A stretch of 21,535 bases of DNA from CAIOSQ01 sp044359885 (GTDB lineage Bacteria; Pseudomonadota; Alphaproteobacteria; CACIAM-22H2): assembly GCA_044359885.1 (NCBI GenBank), contig JBIKLI010000027.1, positions 1 to 21,535 on the forward strand. The letters run 5' to 3'. The translations under genes were made by a program, and so were the position numbers. Below the pieces are notes generated by a model that ran no database searches, was not told where the DNA came from, and saw only the letters and a program-made list of their open reading frames with translations. Position 1 is the first letter of the stretch, and the number at the start of each line of letters is the position of its first letter. Below, piece after piece: positions 7,174 through 14,515 of the stretch.

Positions 7174-7995
7174 TCAGGAGAAGAAGGCGTCCCTGACGGC
7201 GTGCCAGGATTCTGCATCAGGGGCGCAGAGCAGGCCCTTCGCTGCGACGCCTGCGCGATAGGGCGCGCCGTCGAGCAGCCGCGCATGGCCGCCGGCCTCC
7301 GTGTAGATCAGCGACCCGGGTGCATGATCCCAGGGATTCAGCCGGCCATACATCAGCACATGCACCGTCCCGGACGCCGCAAGCCTGTATTCCTGGCCGC
7401 AGCATCGCAGCGACGAGACGTCGGCGAATCGGCTGAACCGGGCAGGGATGCGCGAGCGGTGCGGTTCCTCGAAATACTTCCAGCTCACCATGCCGGTCAT
7501 CTCGCCGGTCGGGGCGCCGGCCGCGACCTTCAGGTCGCGACGCCGGCCGGACGCATCCTCCATCCAGGCGCCTTCGCCGCGCAGCGCCATCGCGCAATCG
7601 TCGAGGTTCGGGTCCAGGATGAGCGCGGCGATCGGTTCGCCCCTGTGCAGCGCCGCGGCCATGACCGCGAAGAGCGGCAGATCGGAGGCGTAGTTCAGCG
7701 TGCCGTCGACCGGATCGATCACGAAGGCAAGATCGGCCTCGCCGAGCCCGGCCACGACGCCCGGATCGGCCGAGGCCGCTTCCTCGCCCACGATCAGCGC
7801 CTGCGGGAAGGCTCTGCGCAGCGCGGCGGCGATCAGTCTTTCGGCGGCCTCGTCGGCTTCCGTCACCACGTCGATCGCCGATTTCTTCTGCCGGACGCCG
7901 TTCTCGCCGAGCTTGCGGAAGCGCGGCATGATCTCGCGCCGCGCCGCTTCCCGCAGGATCTCGCTGAGCATCCTGATCTCGCCGAAACGCGGCAT
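7174..7995 (-). CDS. Inositol monophosphatase family protein
   Basis: The 273-aa cytoplasmic protein has the full set of Mg-dependent inositol-phosphatase motifs: VGEEAAS (residues 69-75, metal-ligand Glu71), DPVDGTLNY (94-102, Asp94, Asp97, Gly98 and Thr99) and WDHAPGSLIYTEAGG (222-236, Asp223). Family members dephosphorylate inositol phosphates, histidinol phosphate, sugar phosphates or 3'-phosphoadenosine phosphates. The start at 7995 has GGAGA about 9 nt upstream; a long upstream open frame overlaps the aminotransferase gene and is ignored. It is 62 nt after the DegT-type aminotransferase and on the same strand, so a role on a phosphorylated sugar or cyclitol is a reasonable inference. 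Confidence 0.92.
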   Translation of the reverse strand: MPRFGEIRMLSEILREAARREIMPRFRKLGENGVRQKKSAIDVVTEADEAAERLIAAALRRAFPQALIVGEEAASADPGVVAGLGEADLAFVIDPVDGTLNYASDLPLFAVMAAALHRGEPIAALILDPNLDDCAMALRGEGAWMEDASGRRRDLKVAAGAPTGEMTGMVSWKYFEEPHRSRIPARFSRFADVSSLRCCGQEYRLAASGTVHVLMYGRLNPWDHAPGSLIYTEAGGHARLLDGAPYRAGVAAKGLLCAPDAESWHAVRDAFFS

Positions 7996-8057
7996 GTCTC
8001 TTTCTCCGATCGGGGACGAAAAGGTCGACGGGCCTGATCGACGACGCCGGTTCCCGG

Positions 8058-9191
8058 TCAGGAGGCGGCCCGTGTCACGGCGTCGATGACCGTGTCGATC
8101 GCCGCGTCGTCGTGATGCGGGCCGATCGGCAGCCCGATCAGCCGGTCGCAGGACCGTTCGCTCACCGGGAAACTGCCGGGACCATGGCCCTTGGCAGAAT
8201 AGACGGGCTGCAGGTGCATCGGCGGCGCGTAGGACAGCGCGGTCGCGATGCCATCTTCGGTCAGCGCCGCGCGCACCGCGTCGCGCCGATCGACATGGAT
8301 CACGTAGTTGCGGAAGGCATGCAAGGCGCCGTGCCGCTCGCGCGGCACCTCGGCCGCGGGCGGCAGGGCGGCGGCGTAGCGCGCGGCCTGGGCGCGGCGG
8401 ACCCGTACGCTCTCGGGAACGTCGGGAAGCTTGACCCGCAGGACGGCGGCCTGGATCTCGTCGAGCCGCTCGTTCAGCCCCTCGGTCTCGTGGTGCAGCG
8501 GCAGGCTGGCGCCGCCGATGCTGCGATGGCGGGCACGATCCTGGCCATAGGCCGCGAGCCGGCGCATGCGTTCGGCCAGGGCCGGATCGGCGGTCGTACA
8601 GGCGCCGCCCGAGCCCAGCGAGCCCAGATGCTTGGTCGAGGCGAAGCTGAAGCAGGTGGCGTCGGCGATGCTGCCGATCTTGCGTCCGGCGACGCTGGCG
8701 CCGAGGGCGAGGCAGGCATCCTCGACAAGGGCAAGCCCATGCCGGTCGGCCAGCGCGCGCAATTCCAGGAGCGGCGCCGGATGACCGAACATGTCGACCG
8801 GCAGGATGGCGCGCGTTCGGGGACCGATCGCGGCGGCGGCGGCGGCCGGGTCCATGCACAGCGAGACGGAATCGACGTCGACGAAGACCGCGGTCGCGCC
8901 GACGTGATGGATGGGCGAGATGGTGCCGATGTCGGTGTTCGGGACCGTGATGACCTCGTCGCCGGGACCGATGCCCAGGGCGAGCAGGGCGATCTTGATC
9001 GCGGCGGTGCCGGAATTGGCGGTGACGCAATGCGGCGCCCCGACGAAGACCGCGAATTCCTGTTCGAAGGCGGGGACTTCGTCGCCCCAGTCGAGCCGTC
9101 CGCTCTCGAGGACGCGGCGGATGGCGGCGTCGATCTCCGCCTGGCGGCGGCGGTAGATCTTCGCGTGGTCGTAGAAGGGAACCCGCATCAT
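8058..9191 (-). CDS. DegT/DnrJ/EryC1/StrS family PLP aminotransferase
   Basis: The 377-aa fold-type I PLP enzyme is of the kind that transaminates keto-sugars and keto-cyclitols. Visible features are the cofactor region TANSGTAAIKIALLALGIGPGDEV (starting at residue 58), the PLP-ring aspartate in VEDAC (Asp158), and the Schiff-base lysine in FASTKHLGSLGSGG (Lys187). The C-terminal substrate domain has the usual Y-x-PPMHLQP pattern. The family's usual glutamine three residues after Asp158 (DAxQ, sometimes His) is Leu161 here, and the following His is Leu163. The start ATG at 9191 overlaps the upstream Rid stop by 4 nt (ATGA). The reaction could be synthesis or breakdown of an aminosugar; the importer and phosphatase next door favour breakdown. 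Confidence 0.93.
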   Translation of the reverse strand: MMRVPFYDHAKIYRRRQAEIDAAIRRVLESGRLDWGDEVPAFEQEFAVFVGAPHCVTANSGTAAIKIALLALGIGPGDEVITVPNTDIGTISPIHHVGATAVFVDVDSVSLCMDPAAAAAAIGPRTRAILPVDMFGHPAPLLELRALADRHGLALVEDACLALGASVAGRKIGSIADATCFSFASTKHLGSLGSGGACTTADPALAERMRRLAAYGQDRARHRSIGGASLPLHHETEGLNERLDEIQAAVLRVKLPDVPESVRVRRAQAARYAAALPPAAEVPRERHGALHAFRNYVIHVDRRDAVRAALTEDGIATALSYAPPMHLQPVYSAKGHGPGSFPVSERSCDRLIGLPIGPHHDDAAIDTVIDAVTRAAS

Positions 9192-9598
9192 CGCCGGTCG
9201 CGCGGCAGATAGGCGATCACCTCGACTTCGACCCGCACCTCGGGAGAACCGAGGCCGTTCACCACGACGCCGGTATGCGGCGGGCGATGGTCGCCGAAAA
9301 AGGCGAGGCGCGCGGCGGTGATCGCGTCGCGATCGGCGCGGTCGACGAGGATGGTGTTGATCTTGACCACGTCGCGCGGCCCGGCGCCGACCGACGCGAG
9401 GCAGCGGGCGATGTTCGCGTAGACCTGACGCGCCTGGGCGCCGGCGTCGCCGATTCCGACCCACGCGCCGGTCTCGTCCTTCGCGATCTGTCCGGCGACG
9501 AAGACGAAATCCCCGGCCCGCGACACATGTTCGTAGGTTGATGCCGGCGCGACGCCGGCCGGCGCCACGAGCTGGATGCCGTCGGATGTGGTGCTCAT
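9188..9598 (-). CDS. RidA/YjgF/UK114 family protein without the canonical arginine
   Basis: This 136-aa Rid-family protein would normally form a trimer with clefts between subunits. The C-terminal signature is recognisable (VRVEVEVIAYLP, near the end), as is VFVAGQIAKDETG (about 32-44). In imine-deaminating RidA the motif before this strand is PARS-C-V-E-V with an essential arginine. Here the equivalent segment reads PPHTGVVVNGLG, so that arginine is absent. It may belong to one of the Rid subgroups without RidA-type imine deaminase activity. A GGGGGAGA ribosome binding site precedes the ATG. It is translationally coupled to the aminotransferase, which fits handling of a PLP-derived or related reactive intermediate. 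Confidence 0.9.
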   Translation of the reverse strand: MSTTSDGIQLVAPAGVAPASTYEHVSRAGDFVFVAGQIAKDETGAWVGIGDAGAQARQVYANIARCLASVGAGPRDVVKINTILVDRADRDAITAARLAFFGDHRPPHTGVVVNGLGSPEVRVEVEVIAYLPRDRR

Positions 9599-9599
9599 G

Positions 9600-9989
9600 T
9601 CAGTCTCCCCCTGGTTGTCTGCGCGCCGCGGTCGTTCGGGCGAGCAGGTCGGCGTCGAAATGCGGCGAGATCTCGCGCGGTCCGGACTCGGCGAGACGGA
9701 TGACCGCCGCCTGCACCGGTCCGCTCGTATAGTATGCGGCGTAGATCGCGCGCAGCATCGCCTCGAACGCGGCCGGCGCGAGCGATTCGGCATCGGCGAC
9801 GGCCTGCGCGGCCGCCTCGGGACCGGCGTCGCGCATCGCGGCGGCAAGCGATGCCACGAGCGCTGCTGCCGCGCCGTCGTCGGTTTCGATCTGCGCCGGC
9901 GTCACGACGTCGCCCGCGGCGGGCCAATTGCCGCCGTCTCCAGGAACGAGTAGCGTCAGCAGCGACCGGATCGATGCGTCGTCCGTCAT
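9600..9989 (-). CDS. Small protein resembling gluconate 2-dehydrogenase subunit 3
   Basis: The 129-aa, alanine-rich and mostly helical protein has no signal peptide. The pattern LLTLLVPGDGGNWPAAGDV near the start, the central AFEAMLRAIYAAYYTSGPVQ and the end SPHFDADLLA resemble the small (subunit 3) partners of GMC-type dehydrogenases. Those partners usually sit beside the flavoprotein gene, as here, where a GMC gene lies just 20 bp away. It is divergent from that gene, however, and its stop is only 1 nt before the Rid-family start. It is the first gene of the minus-strand enzyme unit. Known subunit 3 proteins often carry a Tat signal; none is seen here. Identity is by pattern only. Confidence 0.6.
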   Translation of the reverse strand: MTDDASIRSLLTLLVPGDGGNWPAAGDVVTPAQIETDDGAAAALVASLAAAMRDAGPEAAAQAVADAESLAPAAFEAMLRAIYAAYYTSGPVQAAVIRLAESGPREISPHFDADLLARTTAARRQPGGD

Positions 9990-10009
9990 TCGCGGACCGA
10001 GGGGATCAG

Positions 10010-11623
10010 ATGTCGCGCGCGGCCATGCCCGATCTCGAGGCCGATGTCGCGATCGTGGGCGCCGGGCCGACCGGCGCCGCCGCCGCGTGGCGGCTCGCCT
10101 CGGCCGGCCTGTCGGTCCTGGTGATCGAACGCGGCACCGGCTTCGATCCGGCGGCGCTGGCGCGCGACGCGCACGACTGGGAACTGCGCCGCGCCGGCGT
10201 CTGGTCGTCCAATCCGAACATACGCCGCGGGCCGGAGGACGATCCGGTCGACGACGCCGACACGCCGATCAAGCCCATGTTCGCGCACGGGCCCGGCGGC
10301 ACGTCGCATTTCTGGTCGGCCCATGTGCCGCGTTTCCGTCTGGCGGATTTCCACCCCGCCAGTCTCGACGGGGCCGGTCGGAACTGGCCGATCGGCCACG
10401 ACGATCTGGCGCCTTTCTACGAGCAGGCCGAATCGCGCTGGGGGGTCGCCTATGTGCCGGGCGATCCGACGGCGCCCCAGCGTCAGGTCCGGCCGCTGCG
10501 GCTGCCGACGCTGGGCGCCCATGGCCGCCGTTTCGCGGCCGCCTTCGATCGGCTGGGATGGCATTGGTGGCCGGTGGACCTCGTCGTCGGCCGCGATGGC
10601 GACGATCCGGCGACCGCGCGCTGCAGCCATGTCGGGCCCTGCGATCTCGGCTGCCCCAGCCGGTTGCGGTCGACGGCGGGACGGGCCTTCCTCGACGATG
10701 CGATCGCCGCCGGTGCGCGGGTGCTGGCGGGCGTCAGGGTCGTGGCGCTCGAGCACGACGCCGCCGACCGGGTCTCGGCGCTGCTGTGCCGTCGCGCGGG
10801 GACGGCTTTCCGGGTGCGCGCGCAACAGGTCATGCTCGCGGCGAACGGCGCCGCCACGCCGCATCTGCTGCTGCTGTCGGCATCCGGCCGCCACCCTCGA
10901 GGGCTCGCCAACCGCTCCGGGCGCGTCGGCCGCGGACTCATGCTGCATCCCTACGCCCGGGTCGACGGGATCTTCGATGTCCCGCTCGGCGCCTGGATCG
11001 GGGGCGAGAAGGCGGGGCTCGTGTCCTTCGAGTTCGCCCGTACCGATCCGGCGCGCGGATTTCTGCGCGGCGTGAAGCTGCAGCTGGTCGCCGGGCCGGG
11101 TCCGGTGGCGCTGGCCAATGGCGCGGTGACCGGCCGGCGGCTGCCCTGGGGGCCGGGACACCACGAGGCCTTCGAGACGCGCTTCGATCGCATCTGCGGC
11201 CTCACGGTCTGCGCCGAGGATCTGCCCGACGAGGACAACCGCATCGGACTTTCGGATCGCATCTTCGATCGCGACGGCCTGCCGGCCCAGAAATGGAGCT
11301 ATCGTCTGTCGCCGAATTCGCGGCACGCTCTCGATTTCGGCATGGCTCGCGCGAGCGAGGTGCTGCGTGCGGCGGGTGCCGGCGAGGTGTTCCGCACGGC
11401 ACTGCGCGACCAGGCGGGGTTCCACATCATGGGGACGGCACGCATGGGCGCAGATCGCGAGACCTCCGTGGTCGATGCGTCCGGCCGCAGTCACGACCAT
11501 CCCAATCTCTACATCGTCGACGCCAGCGTCTTCGTCACGTCCTCGGTCGTCAATCCGACCCTCACCGCCCAGGCCATCGCGCTGCGGGCCGCCGACAGGC
11601 TGCTCGCGGCACGGCGCGCCTGA
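10010..11623 (+). CDS. GMC family FAD-dependent oxidoreductase
   Basis: The 537-aa flavoprotein would oxidise an alcohol or sugar hydroxyl to carbonyl. It opens with the FAD dinucleotide-binding motif VAIVGAGPTGAAAAWRLASAG (residues 13-33), with Glu40 for the ribose. The C-terminal GMC_oxred_C part has GFHIMGTARMG (His472) and SSVVNPTLTAQAIALRAAD (Asn515). The 43-residue spacing matches the His/Asn active-site pair of this family. A cysteine cluster CSHVGPCDLGC lies near residues 205-215, as in gluconate 2-dehydrogenase-like flavoproteins. There is no signal peptide, so it should be cytoplasmic unless exported with a partner. The ATG follows GAGGGG closely. It is a single plus-strand gene ending convergently with the ABC ATPase genes; no cytochrome subunit is nearby. 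Confidence 0.93.
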   Translation: MSRAAMPDLEADVAIVGAGPTGAAAAWRLASAGLSVLVIERGTGFDPAALARDAHDWELRRAGVWSSNPNIRRGPEDDPVDDADTPIKPMFAHGPGGTSHFWSAHVPRFRLADFHPASLDGAGRNWPIGHDDLAPFYEQAESRWGVAYVPGDPTAPQRQVRPLRLPTLGAHGRRFAAAFDRLGWHWWPVDLVVGRDGDDPATARCSHVGPCDLGCPSRLRSTAGRAFLDDAIAAGARVLAGVRVVALEHDAADRVSALLCRRAGTAFRVRAQQVMLAANGAATPHLLLLSASGRHPRGLANRSGRVGRGLMLHPYARVDGIFDVPLGAWIGGEKAGLVSFEFARTDPARGFLRGVKLQLVAGPGPVALANGAVTGRRLPWGPGHHEAFETRFDRICGLTVCAEDLPDEDNRIGLSDRIFDRDGLPAQKWSYRLSPNSRHALDFGMARASEVLRAAGAGEVFRTALRDQAGFHIMGTARMGADRETSVVDASGRSHDHPNLYIVDASVFVTSSVVNPTLTAQAIALRAADRLLAARRA

Positions 11624-11631
11624 GGCGCGCC
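11613..11631. repeat. Palindromic hairpin with the GMC stop codon as its loop
   Basis: Two copies of the self-complementary octamer GGCGCGCC (11613-11620 and 11624-11631) flank TGA, which is the GMC stop codon (11621-11623). The result is an 8-bp all-G-C stem with a 3-nt loop. It lies 12 nt from the end of the convergent ATPase gene (11644). It could serve both convergent transcripts as a 3'-end structure, though neither side has a T-run. Confidence 0.6.
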
Positions 11632-11643
11632 CGGGCGCTCGGA

Positions 11644-12618
11644 TCACGGAACGTCCTCGCGGATGCAGGCGGTGCTGTGCGCCGGACCGACCTGCCGCAG
11701 CGGCGGGCGGATTTCCGCGCAGGCCGGCAACGCATAGCGGCACCGGGTGCGGAACACGCAGCCGGATGGCGGATTCGACGGGCTCGGGATGTCGCCGGCG
11801 AGGATCACCTTGCGTCGCGTCGCGCCCGGATCGGGAACCGGTGCCGCGGCGAGAAGCGCCTCCGTATAGGGATGGCGCGGGCGCGCGAAGATCTCTTCGA
11901 CCGGGCCGCTTTCCATGACCCGTCCCAGATACATCACCATGACGCGGTCGCAGATGTACTCGATCACGCTGAGATCGTGGGAGATGAAGAGCAGGGCGAG
12001 CCCGAGTTCGCGCTGCAGCTGGGCGACCAGATTTATGATCTGGGCCTGGATCGAGACGTCGAGGGCCGAGACCGGCTCGTCGGCGACGATGAAGGAGGGC
12101 TCGACCGCCAGCGCCCGCGCGATGACGATGCGCTGGCGCTGGCCGCCGGAGAATTCATGGGGATGGCGCCGCGCATGGGCGGGCGACAGGCCGACGCGTT
12201 CGAGGAGCTCGCCGACCCGCCGTTCGCGCGCCTCGCCATGGGCCAGGTCGTGGATGGCGAAGGCTTCGCCAAGGATCTCGCCCACGGTCAGCCGTGGATT
12301 GAGGCTCGCAAACGGATCCTGGAACACGATCTGCATCCGGCGCCGGAAGGGACGCATCGCAGCGCGACCCAGGGTCGTGATGTCGGTGCCGTCGAAGACG
12401 ACCCGGCCGCCGGTGGGGTCGGTCAGTCGCAGCACCGTGCGGCCGACCGTGGTCTTGCCGGAGCCGGATTCGCCGACGAGGCCGACGACCTCGCCGCGTG
12501 CGATGGCGAATGAGATGTCGTCGACCGCGCGCACAGGCGGACGGGCCGGGCGCAGGAACTGGCGGCGCGCCGGGAAATGCTTGGCGAGGTTCTCGACCGT
12601 CAGCAGCGGCGTGCTCAC
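11644..12618 (-). CDS. Peptide/nickel-type ABC transporter ATP-binding protein, DppF/OppF type
   Basis: The 324-aa ATPase has Walker A GESGSGKT (49-56), Q-loop Gln100, signature FSGGQRQ (156-162), Walker B FIVADEP (176-182) and switch His214. It ends with the oligopeptide/dipeptide C-terminal region (HPYTEALLAAAP, then the cysteine cluster GCVFRTRCRYALPAC). In known Dpp systems that cluster binds an iron-sulfur cluster. I use the GTG at 12618, which overlaps the upstream ATPase stop by 4 nt (GTGA) and follows GGAGGA. It should pair with the neighbouring DppD-type ATPase and the permeases at 17018-18828, across the divergent promoter region. Confidence 0.94.
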   Translation of the reverse strand: MSTPLLTVENLAKHFPARRQFLRPARPPVRAVDDISFAIARGEVVGLVGESGSGKTTVGRTVLRLTDPTGGRVVFDGTDITTLGRAAMRPFRRRMQIVFQDPFASLNPRLTVGEILGEAFAIHDLAHGEARERRVGELLERVGLSPAHARRHPHEFSGGQRQRIVIARALAVEPSFIVADEPVSALDVSIQAQIINLVAQLQRELGLALLFISHDLSVIEYICDRVMVMYLGRVMESGPVEEIFARPRHPYTEALLAAAPVPDPGATRRKVILAGDIPSPSNPPSGCVFRTRCRYALPACAEIRPPLRQVGPAHSTACIREDVP

Positions 12619-13628
12619 ATCTTCCTCCACAGCCGGCAGCGGCTTAAGCGTCCCGGTGCGACCGGCTCCAGCGGCGGCATCGCCGACCTGCAGCTGTCCT
12701 CGGCCATCTCGCAGCGCGGTGCGAAGGCGCAGCCCGTGGGCAGATCCAGCGGGTTGGGCACGTTGCCGCCGATGGCCGCCAGCGGCTCGCGCGCGGCGCG
12801 CTTGCCGCGCTGCGCGCGCGGGATCGAGGCCAGCAATCCGCGCGTGTAGGGATGCTTCGGAGCGGCGAAGAGTTCGGCGACCGGCGCGCTCTCCACCACG
12901 CGACCGGCATACATGACGATCACCCTGTCGGCCATCTCGGCGACGACGCCCATGTTGTGCGTGACGAAGACGATGCTCATGCCCGCGGCGGAGGTCTTCA
13001 GCCCGCGCATCAGGTCGAGGATCTGGGCCTGGATGGTGACGTCGAGGGCGGTGGTCGGTTCGTCGGCGATCAGCACCGCCGGCCTGCAGGCGAGCGCCAT
13101 CGCGATCATGACCCGCTGGCGCATGCCCCCGGACATGCTGTGGGGATGGTCGTGGGCGCGCGCGTCCGGGTCTGCGATCCCGACCGCGCGCAGCGCGTCG
13201 ACGGCCGCCCGCCACGCCTCGCTCCGACCGACGCCGCGGTGCTGTTCGACCGCCTCAGCGATCTGGTCGCCGACCGTGAACAGCGGGTTCAGGCTGGTCA
13301 TCGGTTCCTGGAAGATCATGGCGATGTCGTCGCCGCGCACCGAACGCATCGTGCGTTCGTCGGCGGCGACGAGGTCGATCACGCTTCCGTCCTTGCGCCG
13401 GAACAGCGCCCGGCCGGCCACGATGCGTCCCGGGGGATCGACGAGCCGGAGCAGGGACAGGCAGCCGACCGACTTGCCGGAGCCGGACTCGCCGACGATG
13501 GCGATCGTCTCGCCGCGCCGGAGTTCGAAGTCGACGCCGTCGACCGAGCGCACGACCCCGTCTTCCGTGCGGAAATGTGTCGCCAGTCCTGAAACGGACA
13601 GGACGACTTCCTCGGCCAGATCCAGCAT
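12615..13628 (-). CDS. Peptide/nickel-type ABC transporter ATP-binding protein, DppD/OppD type
   Basis: The 337-aa ATPase has Walker A GESGSGKS (46-53), Q-loop Gln107, signature MSGGMRQR (165-172), Walker B LIADEP (186-191), switch His224 and the oligo_HPY C-terminal region with Cys-rich GCAFAPRCEMAEDSC. The ATG at 13628 has GGGGAG about 4 nt upstream. The frame is open to 13709, but that extension would run through the promoter region. It is the first gene of a two-gene minus operon. Its membrane and binding partners are on the opposite strand, so both arms must be co-expressed for a working importer. Confidence 0.94.
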   Translation of the reverse strand: MLDLAEEVVLSVSGLATHFRTEDGVVRSVDGVDFELRRGETIAIVGESGSGKSVGCLSLLRLVDPPGRIVAGRALFRRKDGSVIDLVAADERTMRSVRGDDIAMIFQEPMTSLNPLFTVGDQIAEAVEQHRGVGRSEAWRAAVDALRAVGIADPDARAHDHPHSMSGGMRQRVMIAMALACRPAVLIADEPTTALDVTIQAQILDLMRGLKTSAAGMSIVFVTHNMGVVAEMADRVIVMYAGRVVESAPVAELFAAPKHPYTRGLLASIPRAQRGKRAAREPLAAIGGNVPNPLDLPTGCAFAPRCEMAEDSCRSAMPPLEPVAPGRLSRCRLWRKM

Positions 13629-13651
13629 CGCTCCCCGCTCTTCAATGTCCG

Positions 13652-13681
13652 ACGATAGGGAAAAAAGCAGTTGTGTGACAA
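13652..13681 (-). promoter_or_regulatory. Possible promoter of the ATPase (DppD/DppF) operon
   Basis: Minus-strand TTGTCA (13681-13676), an 18-nt spacer and TATCGT (13657-13652) predict a start near 13645, about 17 nt before the coding start at 13628. The -35 lies inside the 11-bp palindrome at 13671-13681. Confidence 0.4.
13671..13681. promoter_or_regulatory. Putative GntR (FadR/FCD-type) operator
   Basis: TTGTGTGACAA is a palindrome with 4-bp arms and a 3-bp centre. It matches the established FadR-subfamily operator consensus TNGTNNNACNA at every fixed position. It sits in the middle of the divergent control region between the ATPase operon and the SDR-led operon and overlaps the -35 boxes proposed for both directions. 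No GntR regulator gene is in the window, so the regulator would be encoded elsewhere. Confidence 0.45.
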
Positions 13682-13699
13682 GTGCCCGGCCAATAGCAT
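13671..13699 (+). promoter_or_regulatory. Possible promoter of the SDR/binding-protein operon
   Basis: TTGTGT (13671-13676), a 17-nt spacer and TAGCAT (13694-13699) give 4 of 6 matches in each box at ideal spacing. The predicted start is near 13706. That leaves about 45 nt before the GTG at 13751 but only about 12 nt before the ATG at 13718, which supports the later coding start. Confidence 0.4.
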
Positions 13700-13750
13700 G
13701 ATTTGTCAACGGGCGCGATGAAGCGGTCGTGGGAACAGGCGAGGCGGGGC

Positions 13751-14515
13751 GTGCGTTTCAAGGACAAGGTCGCGATCGTCACGGGCGGCGCGAACGGCAT
13801 GGGGCGGGCGACCGCCGTGATGTTCGCACGCGAGGGGGCATCGGTCGTCGTCGGCGACGTCGACGATGCGGCGGGCGCGCGACTCGAGGCCGAGATGCAG
13901 GCCGAAGGCGCGACATTGTCCTATCGCCGCTGCGACGTCTCGGCCGAAGCCGACGTCGCCGCCCTGGTCGCGCATGCCGAGACGCGCTTCGGCCGTCTGG
14001 ACACGATCTTCAACAATGCCGGCATCGAGCAACCCGTCACGCCGTCGGTGGACGTGACCGAGGCGCTTTTCGATCGCGTCATCGGGATCAACCTGAAGGG
14101 CACGTTCTTCGGCTGCAAGCACGCCATTCCGGCCCTGCTGCGGGCGGGGGGCGGCACCATCGTGAACAACTCCTCGGTGTCCGCCTTCGCGAATGTCGGC
14201 GGCAACATCTCCTACGCGGCCTCGAAGGGGGCCGTCATGTCGCTGACCCGGGTGCTGGCGATCGAGTACGCGCGCCGCAACATCCGCGTGAACGCGATCA
14301 ATCCCGGCGTCATCGACACGGACATGAACATCCGCAACAAGGCGCGTGCCGCCGACGCGACGGCTTGGCTGGAGCGCTCGATGTCCGTGACGCCGCTCGG
14401 ACGCATGGGCACCGGCGACGAGATCGCCGAGGCCGTCCTGTTCCTGGCATCGGCGCAGTCGTCGTTCATCACCGGCGTCGGCCTTCTGATCGACGGCGGC
14501 CGGGTCGCGACATGA
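13751..14515 (+). CDS. SDR family NAD(P)-dependent oxidoreductase (first of a pair)
   Basis: The 254-aa classical short-chain dehydrogenase/reductase has the cofactor motif TGGANGMG (11-18), Asp36 at the end of the second strand (favouring NAD over NADP), NNAG (88-91), the active-site serine in NNSS (139-142), and Tyr155/Lys159 in YAASK. The C-terminus has the usual FITGVGLLIDGG. It should oxidise or reduce a secondary alcohol/ketone. I chose GTG 13751 because GAGGCGGGG precedes it and MRFKDKVAIVTGG is a normal SDR start. ATG 13718 in the same frame would add 11 residues but lacks a ribosome binding site. It is the first gene of the plus-strand operon. Confidence 0.93.
   Translation: MRFKDKVAIVTGGANGMGRATAVMFAREGASVVVGDVDDAAGARLEAEMQAEGATLSYRRCDVSAEADVAALVAHAETRFGRLDTIFNNAGIEQPVTPSVDVTEALFDRVIGINLKGTFFGCKHAIPALLRAGGGTIVNNSSVSAFANVGGNISYAASKGAVMSLTRVLAIEYARRNIRVNAINPGVIDTDMNIRNKARAADATAWLERSMSVTPLGRMGTGDEIAEAVLFLASAQSSFITGVGLLIDGGRVAT

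Noticed and set aside
9928..12513. 861-codon plus-strand open frame over the GMC and ATPase genes
   Set aside because: It is out of frame with the GMC gene, antisense to the ATPase, arginine-rich and motif-free.
13718..13750. Upstream ATG start for the first SDR
   Set aside because: It would leave a leader of about 12 nt from the proposed promoter and has no ribosome binding site, whereas GTG 13751 has one and gives a normal SDR N-terminus.
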